From: Lentisphaerota bacterium
GTDB lineage: Bacteria; Verrucomicrobiota; Lentisphaeria; Victivallales; Victivallaceae
Assembly: GCA_017134815.1 (NCBI GenBank)
Contig: CP071032.1
Coordinates: forward strand, 992,001 to 1,056,000
Length of the DNA: 64,000 bases
Direction: 5' to 3'
The notes beneath the pieces are model-generated. The model had not been told where the DNA came from, searched no databases, and saw only the letters and a program-made list of their open reading frames with translations. Positions 18,285-27,800 of this stretch are shown one piece after another (the first letter of the stretch is position 1; each line of letters starts with the position of its first letter). A program made the position numbers and the translations under genes.

Positions 18285-19934
18285 ATGACTGAAACATTCA
18301 AAACTGACGTTCTGGTTATCGGAGGCGGCATGGCCGGGCTGTTGACTGCAATAAAGGCACGACAGCAACAGGTTGAGGTAATTCTAGTTGACAAAGCGTA
18401 TGCTGGAAAGTCTGGGCAGAGCCCTTATGCCGACAGCCTTTGCCCGTTTAACCGGAAATGGGGACACAACCTTGAAAAATGGCTGCACGCGGTAAATGTC
18501 AGCGGTGAATACATCAATAACCCGGAATGGACAAAGCTGGTTCTGGAGAATTCTTTCGCCATATACAAACTATTTAAATCATGGAATATAGAGTTTCATA
18601 AGAACCCGGATGGATCTCTATTCAAAAAAGAGATGCCTGACGGCGGCGGCAGCACTGTTTTCTTTCACAAAAATCAGGCACCGCAAGCAGCTCGGAAAGA
18701 GGCTTTAAAGCTCGGAGTCAGGATATTTGACCGTCTTATGATTACCGAACTTATAACCAGCGATTCAAAAGTAATCGGAGCTGCCGGAATTACTGCAGAA
18801 AACGCCGACTTGCGGATTTTTAATTCAAAAGTCACCGTAATGTGTGCCGGAGCAGCTGGCTTCAAACCCAACGGCTGGCCTATCCATGAACTTTCCGGAG
18901 ATTCTGATGCCCTGGCCTATCGGATTGGAGCCGAAGTTCTCGGCAAGGAATTTACTGACACCCATATGGGAAACCGAAAAACTCCGGCATTTATTCCTTT
19001 TGCAGAACAGATGAAAGCAGGAGCAGGCCCCAACACTGGGCCGAAATTCAGGCGGATTCTTAACGCGGAAGGCGACCCGCCGCATTTCAAAGGAACCGGC
19101 GGCTTATGGCTGAGCAATGAGTTTGAAATACACGCTGGAAGAGGACCATTATCAGCCGAAATGCCGGATGGCTCTATGATGGAATTTGCCGGCGGCACTA
19201 CACTGGGGCTTGCCAGTCATAAAACCGAAGGCATTGTACCCAGTGGATTAACCTGTGCCACTACAGTAGACGGCCTGTTCGCAGCAGGTGATGCCCTTGG
19301 CAACATGGCAGCCGGAGCCAAATATCCATTTATGGGATTTGCCATAACCCATGCCTGTGTTACCGGGTGCATGGCAGGGAAAAATGCGGCAGACTACGCT
19401 GCTGCTTCACCCCGGAATACTATTACAACTGAAGAAATCAATGCTGTCAGGCAAAGAACATTCAAGCCGCTTAATCGAAAGGGCGGCTTCAGCCCGAGAT
19501 GGGTTATAGACGTTTTAAAAAATGCCTTATCACCCTATTTTATACTGTACATCAAACACGAGGACAGGCTGCGGGGGGCTTTGACCTATATAAATTTCAT
19601 CAGAAGTCACCTGCTCAGCAAACTTATAGCCAGTGACGCGCATGAATTGCGCCTGGCTCATGAAGCCTGCAACATTGTGCTTAACGCTGAAATAAAACTG
19701 CGCTCCTCGCTGGCGAGAAAAGAAAGCAGAGGCTGTCACTACCGGGAAGACTTTCCGTATCGTGACGATAAAAATTTTCTGGGCTGGATTAAACTGAAAG
19801 ATATTGACGGCAAAATGACTACCTTATTCGAACCGGTTCCTGAAAAATACCGGCCAGACCTGTCTATTCCTTATGAACGGAGATATACGGCTAGAATACC
19901 AGGAGAACTTGATCACTTCAAGAGGACACTATGA
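18285..19934 (+). CDS. Fumarate reductase/APS reductase-type FAD flavoprotein
   Basis: A 549-residue FAD-dependent oxidoreductase of the FrdA/SdhA/AprA family. The Rossmann motif is VIGGGMAGLLTAI near residue 12. The capping domain and the second FAD segment DGLFAAGDALG (about residue 330) are present, and the C-terminal RGCHYREDFPYRDDKNFLGW matches the helical domain of FrdA/SdhA. Start ATG at 18285 (AAGGA about 12 bases upstream) rather than the TTG at 18273. It overlaps the downstream ferredoxin by four bases. No FrdC/D-type membrane anchor is present, so a soluble two-subunit enzyme like AprBA is likely. Substrate unknown. Confidence 0.85.
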   Translation: MTETFKTDVLVIGGGMAGLLTAIKARQQQVEVILVDKAYAGKSGQSPYADSLCPFNRKWGHNLEKWLHAVNVSGEYINNPEWTKLVLENSFAIYKLFKSWNIEFHKNPDGSLFKKEMPDGGGSTVFFHKNQAPQAARKEALKLGVRIFDRLMITELITSDSKVIGAAGITAENADLRIFNSKVTVMCAGAAGFKPNGWPIHELSGDSDALAYRIGAEVLGKEFTDTHMGNRKTPAFIPFAEQMKAGAGPNTGPKFRRILNAEGDPPHFKGTGGLWLSNEFEIHAGRGPLSAEMPDGSMMEFAGGTTLGLASHKTEGIVPSGLTCATTVDGLFAAGDALGNMAAGAKYPFMGFAITHACVTGCMAGKNAADYAAASPRNTITTEEINAVRQRTFKPLNRKGGFSPRWVIDVLKNALSPYFILYIKHEDRLRGALTYINFIRSHLLSKLIASDAHELRLAHEACNIVLNAEIKLRSSLARKESRGCHYREDFPYRDDKNFLGWIKLKDIDGKMTTLFEPVPEKYRPDLSIPYERRYTARIPGELDHFKRTL

Positions 19935-20149
19935 GCATTGAACCTATCAATCTTGAGCTTTGTACTGGTTGTGGTACATGTCAGGACATTTGTCCTGTAG
20001 ACGTAATACGCATGGACACAGCACAAGGAATACCAGTAATAAAATACCGGCAGGACTGCATGCTGTGCCAGCTCTGCGTGGTTGAGTGCCCGGCAAATGC
20101 GATCACCGTCACCCCGGGCAGACTTTCTCCGGTTTCAGTAAGCTGGTGA
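19931..20149 (+). CDS. Two-cluster [4Fe-4S] ferredoxin subunit
   Basis: 72 residues with two CxxCxxCxxxC(P) motifs: CTGCGTCQDICP (about residues 11-22) and CMLCQLCVVECP (about 43-54). Start overlaps the flavoprotein stop (ATGA), so it is almost certainly its electron-transfer partner, in the manner of AprB. The first motif is canonical; the second matches as well. Confidence 0.9.
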   Translation: MSIEPINLELCTGCGTCQDICPVDVIRMDTAQGIPVIKYRQDCMLCQLCVVECPANAITVTPGRLSPVSVSW

Positions 20150-20199
20150 AAACTCAAATCCTCCGCAATGAGATGCTTGATTAAAAAAATGACCTTACT

Positions 20200-20943
20200 T
20201 CAGCCTGTATAAACACAGTCGAGTATTTCATTTATTGAATCATTGCCGATATCTTCCCAGCCGCGGAACTCTCCACTCATATCAGCGTTTTCAGGCAGCT
20301 GCAGCGGATGCCATTTTATATTTGAAAAGCCATGTTTTTCTAACACGCTACTCAGGTAGTTACGCTCAAAAACCATATTTCTGAACTGAATATCTCCCAA
20401 CGAGAAATGAGCAGTAAAGCTGGCGTCAAGATATTCTTTACAACATTGAAGTATTTCTATTTCAATATTATATTTTCTCAAAACAGCTTTTTCATATCTC
20501 CGGTATATTCCACTGTGTTCCTGACCAAAATATCTTGTACCTTTTTTGGCATTCAAGGCGATATTCCTTATCATTTCTGACAAGTCAGCGGTGTTGGCCG
20601 CATAGGTCAATAAACAACCGCCGGTAATTATATCAAACTCGCCAATTCTGCCAAGCTCCTGAATAGAAGACTGCAGATATTTTATACCAAGCCTGTCTTC
20701 GGCTTCTCTGCATTCTGCCAGCTCAAGCATAGGTTCTGAAATATCAACCCCGGTAACTTCAGCTGCTCCCCAGCGTTTCAGCATTCTGGTAAGATGACCG
20801 GAACCACACCCCAGGTCCAGAACTGTTCTGTTTGCTACAACCTCCCTCACTGCCCGCTCCAAAGCCGCATCCATCAATTTGAAGTAAGGGAATTCCAGCT
20901 TAAACCGGGTAAAACGATCAGCAAGTTTCTTATCATATTCCAT
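20200..20943 (-). CDS. SAM-dependent methyltransferase (class I)
   Basis: 247 residues. The SAM-binding motif I is VLDLGCGSGHLTRML (about residues 39-53), followed by EVTGVDISEPML (motif II, acidic residue after strand 2) and a GGCLLTYA segment near motif IV. The remainder is a variable substrate domain, so the acceptor is unknown. GAGG is nine bases upstream of the ATG. It is convergent with the ferredoxin gene, 50 bp apart. Confidence 0.8.
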   Translation of the reverse strand: MEYDKKLADRFTRFKLEFPYFKLMDAALERAVREVVANRTVLDLGCGSGHLTRMLKRWGAAEVTGVDISEPMLELAECREAEDRLGIKYLQSSIQELGRIGEFDIITGGCLLTYAANTADLSEMIRNIALNAKKGTRYFGQEHSGIYRRYEKAVLRKYNIEIEILQCCKEYLDASFTAHFSLGDIQFRNMVFERNYLSSVLEKHGFSNIKWHPLQLPENADMSGEFRGWEDIGNDSINEILDCVYTG

Positions 20944-21318
20944 AACGTTACGCCTCTAAAAAGTGATATTCCGTGAGAAGGCAAAATATTACCAAAGCAC
21001 CGCATTGTCAAACCTGCCATTTTATAATAACTTTTTATTAGTGATGTCATGATCATTCAAAAAAATTACTAAAATATATAATACTACAGTTTTAAAATAC
21101 TAATACCATGCTATACTAATATAGCTAATTTTTAATAGCTTATATTATAAATTCAACGGACTTGAGGAGAAAAGTCCAAACGGAGTAATTTAATGGACCT
21201 GTCTTCATTGTACTTTCCTGTCCTGCCTCTTAGCTTTTGAAATTTGTTACTAACACCATTTTCCTCCTGTCTTTTGACTGGATCTTCCTATTTCACAACC
21301 TGAAACAAAAGAAAAAAT
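20944..21318. other. 375-bp divergent gap with direct repeats, a hairpin and a leader ORF
   Basis: Holds the direct repeats ATACTAATA at 21097-21105 and 21113-21121 (16-bp period). A GGACTT/AAGTCC hairpin lies near 21160-21180. Then comes a 15-codon ORF at 21193-21240 with GGAG seven bases upstream of its ATG. It is the leader of the MFS gene. A GAGGANAAAGTCC-like string here resembles a fragment of RNase P RNA by chance; no RNase P fold follows. Confidence 0.45.
21193..21240 (+). CDS. Possible 15-residue leader peptide before MFS transporter
   Basis: ATG preceded by GGAG; translates as MDLSSLYFPVLPLSF, then TGA, 78 bp before the MFS start. Hydrophobic proline-containing leaders before efflux genes can act as stalling peptides, but nothing here proves that. 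Shorter than any usual gene finder limit. Confidence 0.3.
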   Translation: MDLSSLYFPVLPLSF

Positions 21319-22569
21319 ATGACACAAACACCAAACTACCTTGAAACCAAAAAACGATCCTGCCGAGCTGTAAACTGGCTTAACTTTTTTCTTGCTGACG
21401 TCCGCGACGGTCTTGGCCCTTTTCTGGCAATCTTTCTTTTAACCACATATAAATGGGACCAGGCAAGAATTGGTATAATTCTGACTGTAATGGGCTTATC
21501 CAGCCTCATTATTCAAATCCCCGCAGGGGCGTTCATTGACTATACAAAAAACAAGCGACTGGTACTGGCTGTCTGTATACTGTTGATTTCTACTATAACA
21601 ATAGTTGTAGTCTGGGTCCCGGTATATTCGCTGGTGCTTTCACTGAAGGTAATCATGGGCATGGCCACCGCCTTTCTAGGCCCGGCCGTGGCGGCAATAA
21701 CACTCGGGCTGACCGGACCAAGGTATTTTACACGCCTGGTAGGCAGAAATGAAGCATATAACCACGCCGGCAATGTTTTCGCCTCTCTGCTGACTGGCGT
21801 CATAGGCTACTGTATCTCGATGCGTTTTTCCTTTTACACCGTTGGAATAATGGCAGCTCTGAGTTTAATATCCTTATTTTTTGTAAAATCAGACGATATA
21901 GATAACCGGCTGGCTCGAGGCTTTACAGAAGAAAAGTGCAATGACAACAAAATTCCATGGTACAAAGTTTTAACCGAATGCCCTCCCCTGTTAATTTTTA
22001 CTATCTGCATAGTCCTGTTTCATTTTGCTAATGCCGCAATGCTGCCAATGGTAGGAGAAAAGCTGACTGATACCAACCCACAACTCGGTCCGATCTTTAT
22101 TTCCTCCTGCATTGTAACAGCCCAGCTGGCAATGATTCCAATGGCCATACTGGTAGGTAGAAAAGGCGACGAATGGGGCAGAAAAAAACTGTTTATGCTG
22201 GCCTTCGCCATCCTGCCGGTCAGAGGCGTACTCTTTGCCTTTACCAGCAATGCTGTCATGCTTATTCTCATTCAGGTTATGGACGGCATTGCCAACGGTA
22301 TTTTCGGAGCACTTTTCCTGATAATAATTGCCGACCTGACCAAATCAACCGGCAGATTTAATGTAAGTCAGGGCGTTGTTACCACAATAATGGGACTTGG
22401 AGCCTCCATGAGCAATGCTGTTGCCGGAGCAATTGTAGTCAAGACCAGCTACTTTCATTCCTTCATGTTCCTGGCTGGAATCGCGTTGCTGGCTTTTGTC
22501 ATATTCACATTTTTTATGCCTGAAACCAAAAACTATGTTTTCCGCCCCCGGCAGCCGCAGAAACAGTAA
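21319..22569 (+). CDS. MFS transporter
   Basis: A 416-residue 12-helix major facilitator. The family loop PAGAFIDYTKNKR between helices 2 and 3 and GRKGDEWGRKKLF between helices 8 and 9 are typical of drug/metabolite antiporters of DHA1-type. The C-terminal Pro-Glu-Thr-Lys residues after the last helix are vestigial. Substrate not assignable. The ATG lacks a good ribosome binding site, which fits coupling to the leader ORF upstream. Confidence 0.8.
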   Translation: MTQTPNYLETKKRSCRAVNWLNFFLADVRDGLGPFLAIFLLTTYKWDQARIGIILTVMGLSSLIIQIPAGAFIDYTKNKRLVLAVCILLISTITIVVVWVPVYSLVLSLKVIMGMATAFLGPAVAAITLGLTGPRYFTRLVGRNEAYNHAGNVFASLLTGVIGYCISMRFSFYTVGIMAALSLISLFFVKSDDIDNRLARGFTEEKCNDNKIPWYKVLTECPPLLIFTICIVLFHFANAAMLPMVGEKLTDTNPQLGPIFISSCIVTAQLAMIPMAILVGRKGDEWGRKKLFMLAFAILPVRGVLFAFTSNAVMLILIQVMDGIANGIFGALFLIIIADLTKSTGRFNVSQGVVTTIMGLGASMSNAVAGAIVVKTSYFHSFMFLAGIALLAFVIFTFFMPETKNYVFRPRQPQKQ

Positions 22570-22863
22570 AAAATTATACATAATATTTCATAGATCGTTC
22601 AATTTGCAGCTTTGCGGGTACACGCTGTGTGCCTATTATCGATTCCGCTGGTTTCAATGTCTTTTTAGTGCTTCCGGCTTGTGCTGAATGGAATAACCAG
22701 GTTAATAGCTCGGCAGCGGACTCAAGCTGCCGGGATGCAATGAAAACTTTAAAATATCTTGCAGCTTGATTTTATAATGCAGTTTGAAAATTCAATACTT
22801 CTGCTTTAGTTTATCAATTGCGTATTATCAACAAACCTAATTTATCTAGAAGATGGAACAATT
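22570..22863. other. 294-bp gap with a hairpin
   Basis: A CGGCAGC/GCTGCCG inverted repeat (22711-22732) has no T-run, so it is not a clear terminator. The rest is leader of the next gene. I see no ORF here. Confidence 0.35.
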
Positions 22864-23643
22864 ATGAAGATCTTAAAAGTTATTGGTATGGTAATAATTA
22901 CACTGGTTTTGTGCTCGTGTAACGACGAACAGGTCGCCCCGAAACCCAGTGACAAACTGCTGAGGGTTCTAACAGCCGGGGACTATCCGCCACTTACCTG
23001 GCAAAACCCTGAAACCGGTAAATACTCCGGATTCGCTATCGACATGGCTCACTCACTTGGAATGTACTTGAATAAAAAGGTTGTATTTGTAAAAACCACC
23101 TGGGCTGAACTTGGCAGCGACCTGATGTCCGGCAAAGCCGATATCGCCATGGGCGGCATTACAGCAACTCCGCTGCGCAAAAAATACTTTCTCTTTTCCG
23201 CGCCTGTAATGAGGACTGGCAAAACCCTGCTGATCAGGAAAGCTGACAAAGATAAATACAAAACTCTGGCGGATGTGGATCAAAAAGATGTGAAAGTCGT
23301 CGAAAACAAAGGAGGCACCAACGAGATATTTGCCCGCAGAGAACTCAAAAATGCCAAGCTTATTATTGTCCAGAATAACACCGTCCCATTCGATTACCTG
23401 TTATCCGGCAAGGCCGATGTAATGATCACTGATACAGTGGAAGCCATATATAAGGCAAATATTCATCCTGAACTCTATGCCGTAGATCCGCAAAATCCAA
23501 TGGAGAAATCCTGCAAGATCTACCTGATCCCCAAAGGGAATAAAGCATTCCAGGAAAAAGTCAATGAATGGCTTCAGACAGTCAGAGCTGAAGGCACTGT
23601 TGAAAAATACATGAAGGAAAATAAGATATTCGTCCATAAATAA
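22864..23643 (+). CDS. Periplasmic cyclohexadienyl dehydratase-like lipoprotein (PheC type)
   Basis: 259 residues. A lipoprotein signal with lipobox LCSC places the mature N-terminal Cys at residue 19. It has the solute-binding fold used by amino-acid SBPs, and the PheC-specific blocks: GDYPPLTW, DMAHSLG, IAMGGITA-P-R, PGGTNE-type KGGTNEIFARREL (about residues 149-161), the IVQNNTV-FDYLLSGKAD-MITD run, and HPELYAVDP. In PheC these contribute to prephenate/arogenate dehydratase activity, forming phenylpyruvate or phenylalanine. An alternative is a polar amino-acid SBP. There is no permease gene beside it. Confidence 0.7.
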   Translation: MKILKVIGMVIITLVLCSCNDEQVAPKPSDKLLRVLTAGDYPPLTWQNPETGKYSGFAIDMAHSLGMYLNKKVVFVKTTWAELGSDLMSGKADIAMGGITATPLRKKYFLFSAPVMRTGKTLLIRKADKDKYKTLADVDQKDVKVVENKGGTNEIFARRELKNAKLIIVQNNTVPFDYLLSGKADVMITDTVEAIYKANIHPELYAVDPQNPMEKSCKIYLIPKGNKAFQEKVNEWLQTVRAEGTVEKYMKENKIFVHK

Positions 23644-23681
23644 GTATCTTATTTTTATTCACAAAATACTTTGTATCTCAC

Positions 23682-23712
23682 GCCAGGGGCTCGATCAGTC
23701 CCTGGCCTTTAT
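23682..23712 (+). terminator. Terminator after PheC-like gene
   Basis: GCCAGGG/CCCTGGC stem with an 11-base loop, followed by CTTTATAAT. Short T-run, so efficiency is uncertain. Confidence 0.6.
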
Positions 23713-23780
23713 AATACTAAACAGTGAAAGCATTCAGCAGCAGTTTAAAACATAATGAAATTTGCGATCTGCCATTTAAC

Positions 23781-24647
23781 TTACCATTGCGGCTTCTTGC
23801 GATACTGCGCAGGAGACACTCCCATAATTTTTTTAAATGAACGAGAAAAATAATACGGGTCGGAATAGCCGATTTCATCACAAATATCTTTAATCTTCAT
23901 ATTAGTAAAATTTAAATAGTTACAGGCACGCTGAATTTTCAGCCTTATAAAATAATCCACTGGCGAATGCCCGGTTTTATTTTTGAAAAGGCGACAGAAA
24001 TAAGGCGGGGTTAAATTCAAAGCTTCACTCATTTCCTCCAGCGTCAGCACTTCCTCCACCTTGTCAACCATCAATGATATAGCTTTTTCGATGATGTTTT
24101 CAGGATCGCTGTTTTCAGTTTGCACATTATAAATAACATTTGCAAAAAAGTGCCAGAGTTTCATACTGTTATAACTGCAGCTGTCAATCGTCATACCACG
24201 GTTTAAATCATCAATCATTTCCCTGATCAGCTCAAGGGTATCACGGTTCTTACTGAAAATACACCCGGTTCCATAATTGCCTCCGCACAGAGCATCAGCA
24301 AACATTGAACTGCTGGTCCCCCTGAAGTGCACCCAGAAGAGGCTCCAGCCTTCGGTGCTGCCGTATTTATGCGGTGTATTGGCCGGAATTATTAGAAAAT
24401 TTTCCTCGCGAATAATGTGCCGTTTCCCTTCTACCTCACACCAGCCATCTCCTCCAACACAGTAGATAAATATATGCTGCGGGATCTTTTCATCCCTGAC
24501 AACAAGATGTTCCTCCGCCAGAGGGAAGTGCCCTATATTAGTTATATAAAGTTGGCTGGTCAAAGGGCTTCCGGCCATTGCCTTTTTTATTTCTTCTGGC
24601 AATACCAGCAAGTCCTGACCTTTAAAGCCTTCTCTTTTAGGGCTCAT
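23781..24647 (-). CDS. AraC-family transcriptional regulator
   Basis: 288 residues. N-terminal cupin-like sensing domain (HFPLAEEHLV, IPANTPHKYG about residues 90-99) and a C-terminal double helix-turn-helix: LNLTPPYFCRLFKNKTG (about residues 206-222) and the second HTH with DICDEIGYSDPYYFSRSFKK. The second motif matches the AraC signature. Start at 24647 because GGAGG lies 10 bases upstream; a TTG at 24656 is one base from it. Divergent from the sugar operon; it probably activates it in response to a sugar. Confidence 0.9.
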   Translation of the reverse strand: MSPKREGFKGQDLLVLPEEIKKAMAGSPLTSQLYITNIGHFPLAEEHLVVRDEKIPQHIFIYCVGGDGWCEVEGKRHIIREENFLIIPANTPHKYGSTEGWSLFWVHFRGTSSSMFADALCGGNYGTGCIFSKNRDTLELIREMIDDLNRGMTIDSCSYNSMKLWHFFANVIYNVQTENSDPENIIEKAISLMVDKVEEVLTLEEMSEALNLTPPYFCRLFKNKTGHSPVDYFIRLKIQRACNYLNFTNMKIKDICDEIGYSDPYYFSRSFKKIMGVSPAQYRKKPQW

Positions 24648-24719
24648 AAACCACAATCCTCCAGATAGATAAAAAGCAAAATCTATTAGTTACTCCAAAA
24701 TAAATAGCTTTAGTAGATA

Positions 24720-24752
24720 ATATAATCCATTTTAATAAAAATATAATCCATT
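24720..24752 (+). promoter_or_regulatory. Tandem 21-bp-period direct repeats, candidate AraC operator
   Basis: ATATAATCCATT occurs at 24720-24731 and again at 24741-24752. The 21-bp distance equals two helical turns, as in araI1-araI2 half-sites bound by two HTH units of an AraC protein. They sit in the 186-bp divergent space, upstream of the DUF5107 gene. Confidence 0.6.
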
Positions 24753-24797
24753 CCATTATTTAATTTAAGGAATTATTATATTTAGAGGAGAAAAATA

Positions 24798-24830
24798 GTG
24801 TATATGTGGACTAATACATTGAGGACTTGA
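24798..24830 (+). CDS. Possible 10-codon leader peptide before DUF5107 gene
   Basis: GTG start after AGAGGAG at seven bases, then TAT ATG TGG ACT AAT ACA TTG AGG ACT TGA, ending three bases before the DUF5107 ATG. It is the second mini-ORF in this window that ends at a downstream start codon. A start at ATG 24804 is also possible. Confidence 0.3.
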   Translation: MYMWTNTLRT

Positions 24831-24833
24831 TCT

Positions 24834-27800
24834 ATGACCAAAGTTTTTGCCAGAGAAGAGCGAATAATTATTCCGACATATGGAACCGGTAAGCCTAACA
24901 GGAATCCGATGTTTCTTGAAAAGCGGGTATATCAAGGCAGTTCAGGGGTCGTTTATCCGCATCCGGTTATAGACAAGATCAATGACAACAAGGAAAACCG
25001 GGAGTACGATGTCGTTTTCCTTGAAAACAAGTATTTAAAGATAATGATCATGCCTTCACTTGGAGGTCGGGTCCATATGGCCTGTGACAAAACCAACGGC
25101 CATAACTTTATTTACTACAATCAAGTGATTAAACCGGCTCTCGTAGGGCTTACCGGGCCATGGATATCCGGCGGCATAGAATTCAACTGGCCGCAGCATC
25201 ACCGTCCAAGTACTTTTGAACCCGTAGATCATACCATCTGTGAAAACCCGGACGGCAGCTGTACAGTGTGGGTCAGTGAAATTGAACTGATGTTCCGTAC
25301 TAAAGGCATGGTCGGATTTACTCTGTATCCGGAAAAATCCTATCTGGAGCTTAAAGTAAAACTTTATAACCGCACCAGCGAACCCCAGACTTTCCTGTGG
25401 TGGGCAAACCCGGCTCTGGCTGTAAATGATGACTATCAAAGCGTTTTCCCTCCAGACGTTCACGCTGTGATGGACCATGGCAAACGGGACGTCTCCCGCT
25501 TTCCAATAGCAACAGGCGAATATTATAAGGTTGACTATTCACCGGGAATCGACATTTCCAGGTACAAGAATATTCCCGTACCGACTTCATATATGGCTTA
25601 CAAGTCTGAGTACAACTTTGTCGGCGGATACGACCACGGCAAAAAAGCCGGTATGCTGCACGTCTGCAACCATTACATTTCTCCCGGCAAAAAACAATGG
25701 GTATGGGGCAATGGTGACTTCGGTAAAGCCTGGGACCGCAACCTCACTGATGAAGACGGCCCATATGTTGAGCTTATGACTGGAGTTTACACCGACAACC
25801 AGCCTGATTTTTCCTGGCTGCAGCCGTATGAACAAAAATCTTTCACTCAGTACTTCATGCCATACAAAAAGATCGGCTATGTTAAAAATGCCAGCAAAGA
25901 TATCGCAGTCTCACTTGATATAGATAACGGCAAAGCCGTGATCGGCATCTACACTACCGGGGAAGAAAAAGATTTAACTGTAAAACTCACTGGAAGCGAC
26001 GGGCAGGAATTTTTGAAAAAAGTGATAGCCAGCTCTCCTGAAAAACCTTTTACAGCGAAAGTAAAGCTAGGTTCCATTGAACCGCAAACCGCAGTTAAGC
26101 TGGCAGTATACAGGGCTGACGGTACTGAGATGATTGCTTACACTGCCTCAAATGACAAACTGGAAGAATTCCCGGAACCAGCCCGTGAGGCTGCCGCTCC
26201 TGAAGCAATAAACACTATTGAAGAACTTTTCCTGACCGGACAGCATGTTGAACAATATCGACACGCCACCCGTTTACCGGAAGATTATTACCGTGAAGGA
26301 CTGAAACGCGATAACAGCGATGTTCGCTGTAATAACGCCCTGGGCCTGCTGCTGTATCGCCGCGGCCGGTTTGCTGAAGCGGAAAAGCACTTCAAAGCAG
26401 CAGTAAAAAAACAGACTTACCGCAACCCAAACCCTTACGATGGTGAGCCACGCTACAATCTGGGACTGGCATTAAAAATGCAGGGAAAAAAGCATGAAGC
26501 TTTTGAAGCATTTTATAAAGCCGTCTGGAATGACGCGACTCAAGGCTGCGGCTATTTCCAGCTGGCACTGCTGGCTGCTGAAAGTCAGGATTTTGAACAG
26601 GCACTTGACTGTATCGAACGCTCTTTGATCAAAAACTGGCATAACCATAAGGGCCGCAACCTGAAAACTGCTGTTCTACGCCGCATGGGAAGGTTTGAAG
26701 AAGCTCAATATGAAGCTGAACTGACTGCTAAACTGGATATTCTCGATTTTGGTTCCAGAAACGAAATGATCAAATTACTGGAACTACAGGGAGAAAATGA
26801 CAGGGCTGGAACTGAATTAGTTCATTTAACTAAAATAATGCGCGACAATGATAACAACTATCTGGAACTGTCGCTGGATTATATGCAGGCCGGACTGTAT
26901 GATGAAGCAATAGAAATTCTGCTGAGGCTGCTGACCAGAGTCGGAACCGATAAATGCAGCCCGCTGATTACCTATCACCTTGCGTGGTATCATCAGCTGG
27001 CTGGAGATACCCGTAAAGCCGCATTGCTGTTCAAGAAAGCCGCACTGACTTCTCCGGATTACTGTTTCCCGAACAAACTTGAATCCATTCTGGCACTGCA
27101 GGCAGCCTCTCGGACAAACCCGACAGACAGCAAAGCGGCTTACTACCTGGGTAACCTCTGGTACGGCTTCAGGCAATATGATCTGGCGATCGATAACTGG
27201 GAAAAATCTGTCAAGCTTTACAACAACTTCCCGACTGTACATCGCAATCTCGGCCTTGCCTACATGAATAAATGCAACAACTCTGAATTATGCCGCTATC
27301 ATTTGAGCAAAGCATTTGAGCTGGATAAAACTGACGCCCGCATTCTATTTGAATATGATCAATATTTGAAAAAAGAAAATCATCCATTGCTCTACCGTCT
27401 GGCGCTGCTGGAAGAATACTTTGAAGTGGTAAAACAGCGTGACGACCTGTATCTGGAATACATAACACTGATTAATCAGCTTGGAAACCATAAACGGGCA
27501 CTCGACCTGATTACGCAACGTAAGTTCCATCCGTGGGAAGGCGGCGAAGGCAAAGTGCCACAACAGTATAAGTATTCACTTACCGAGATGGCAAAAGAAG
27601 CTATCCGGACTAAAAAATACGACAAAGCGGTTGAACTGCTTGAGCGCTGTAAAAACTACCCTGAGAATCTTGGAGAAGGCAAGCTTTACGGCACGCAGGA
27701 AAATAACATAAACTATCACCTCGGAATCGCTTATGAGGGGCTCGGCAAAAAAACTCTGATGCGCAAGGCATTTGAAGCGGCCGCAGTCGGACTCGCTGAA

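Noticed and set aside
21150-21190. RNase P-like GAGGA..AAAGTCC string
   Set aside because: Only this short match; none of the remaining conserved helices or the P4 partner follow.
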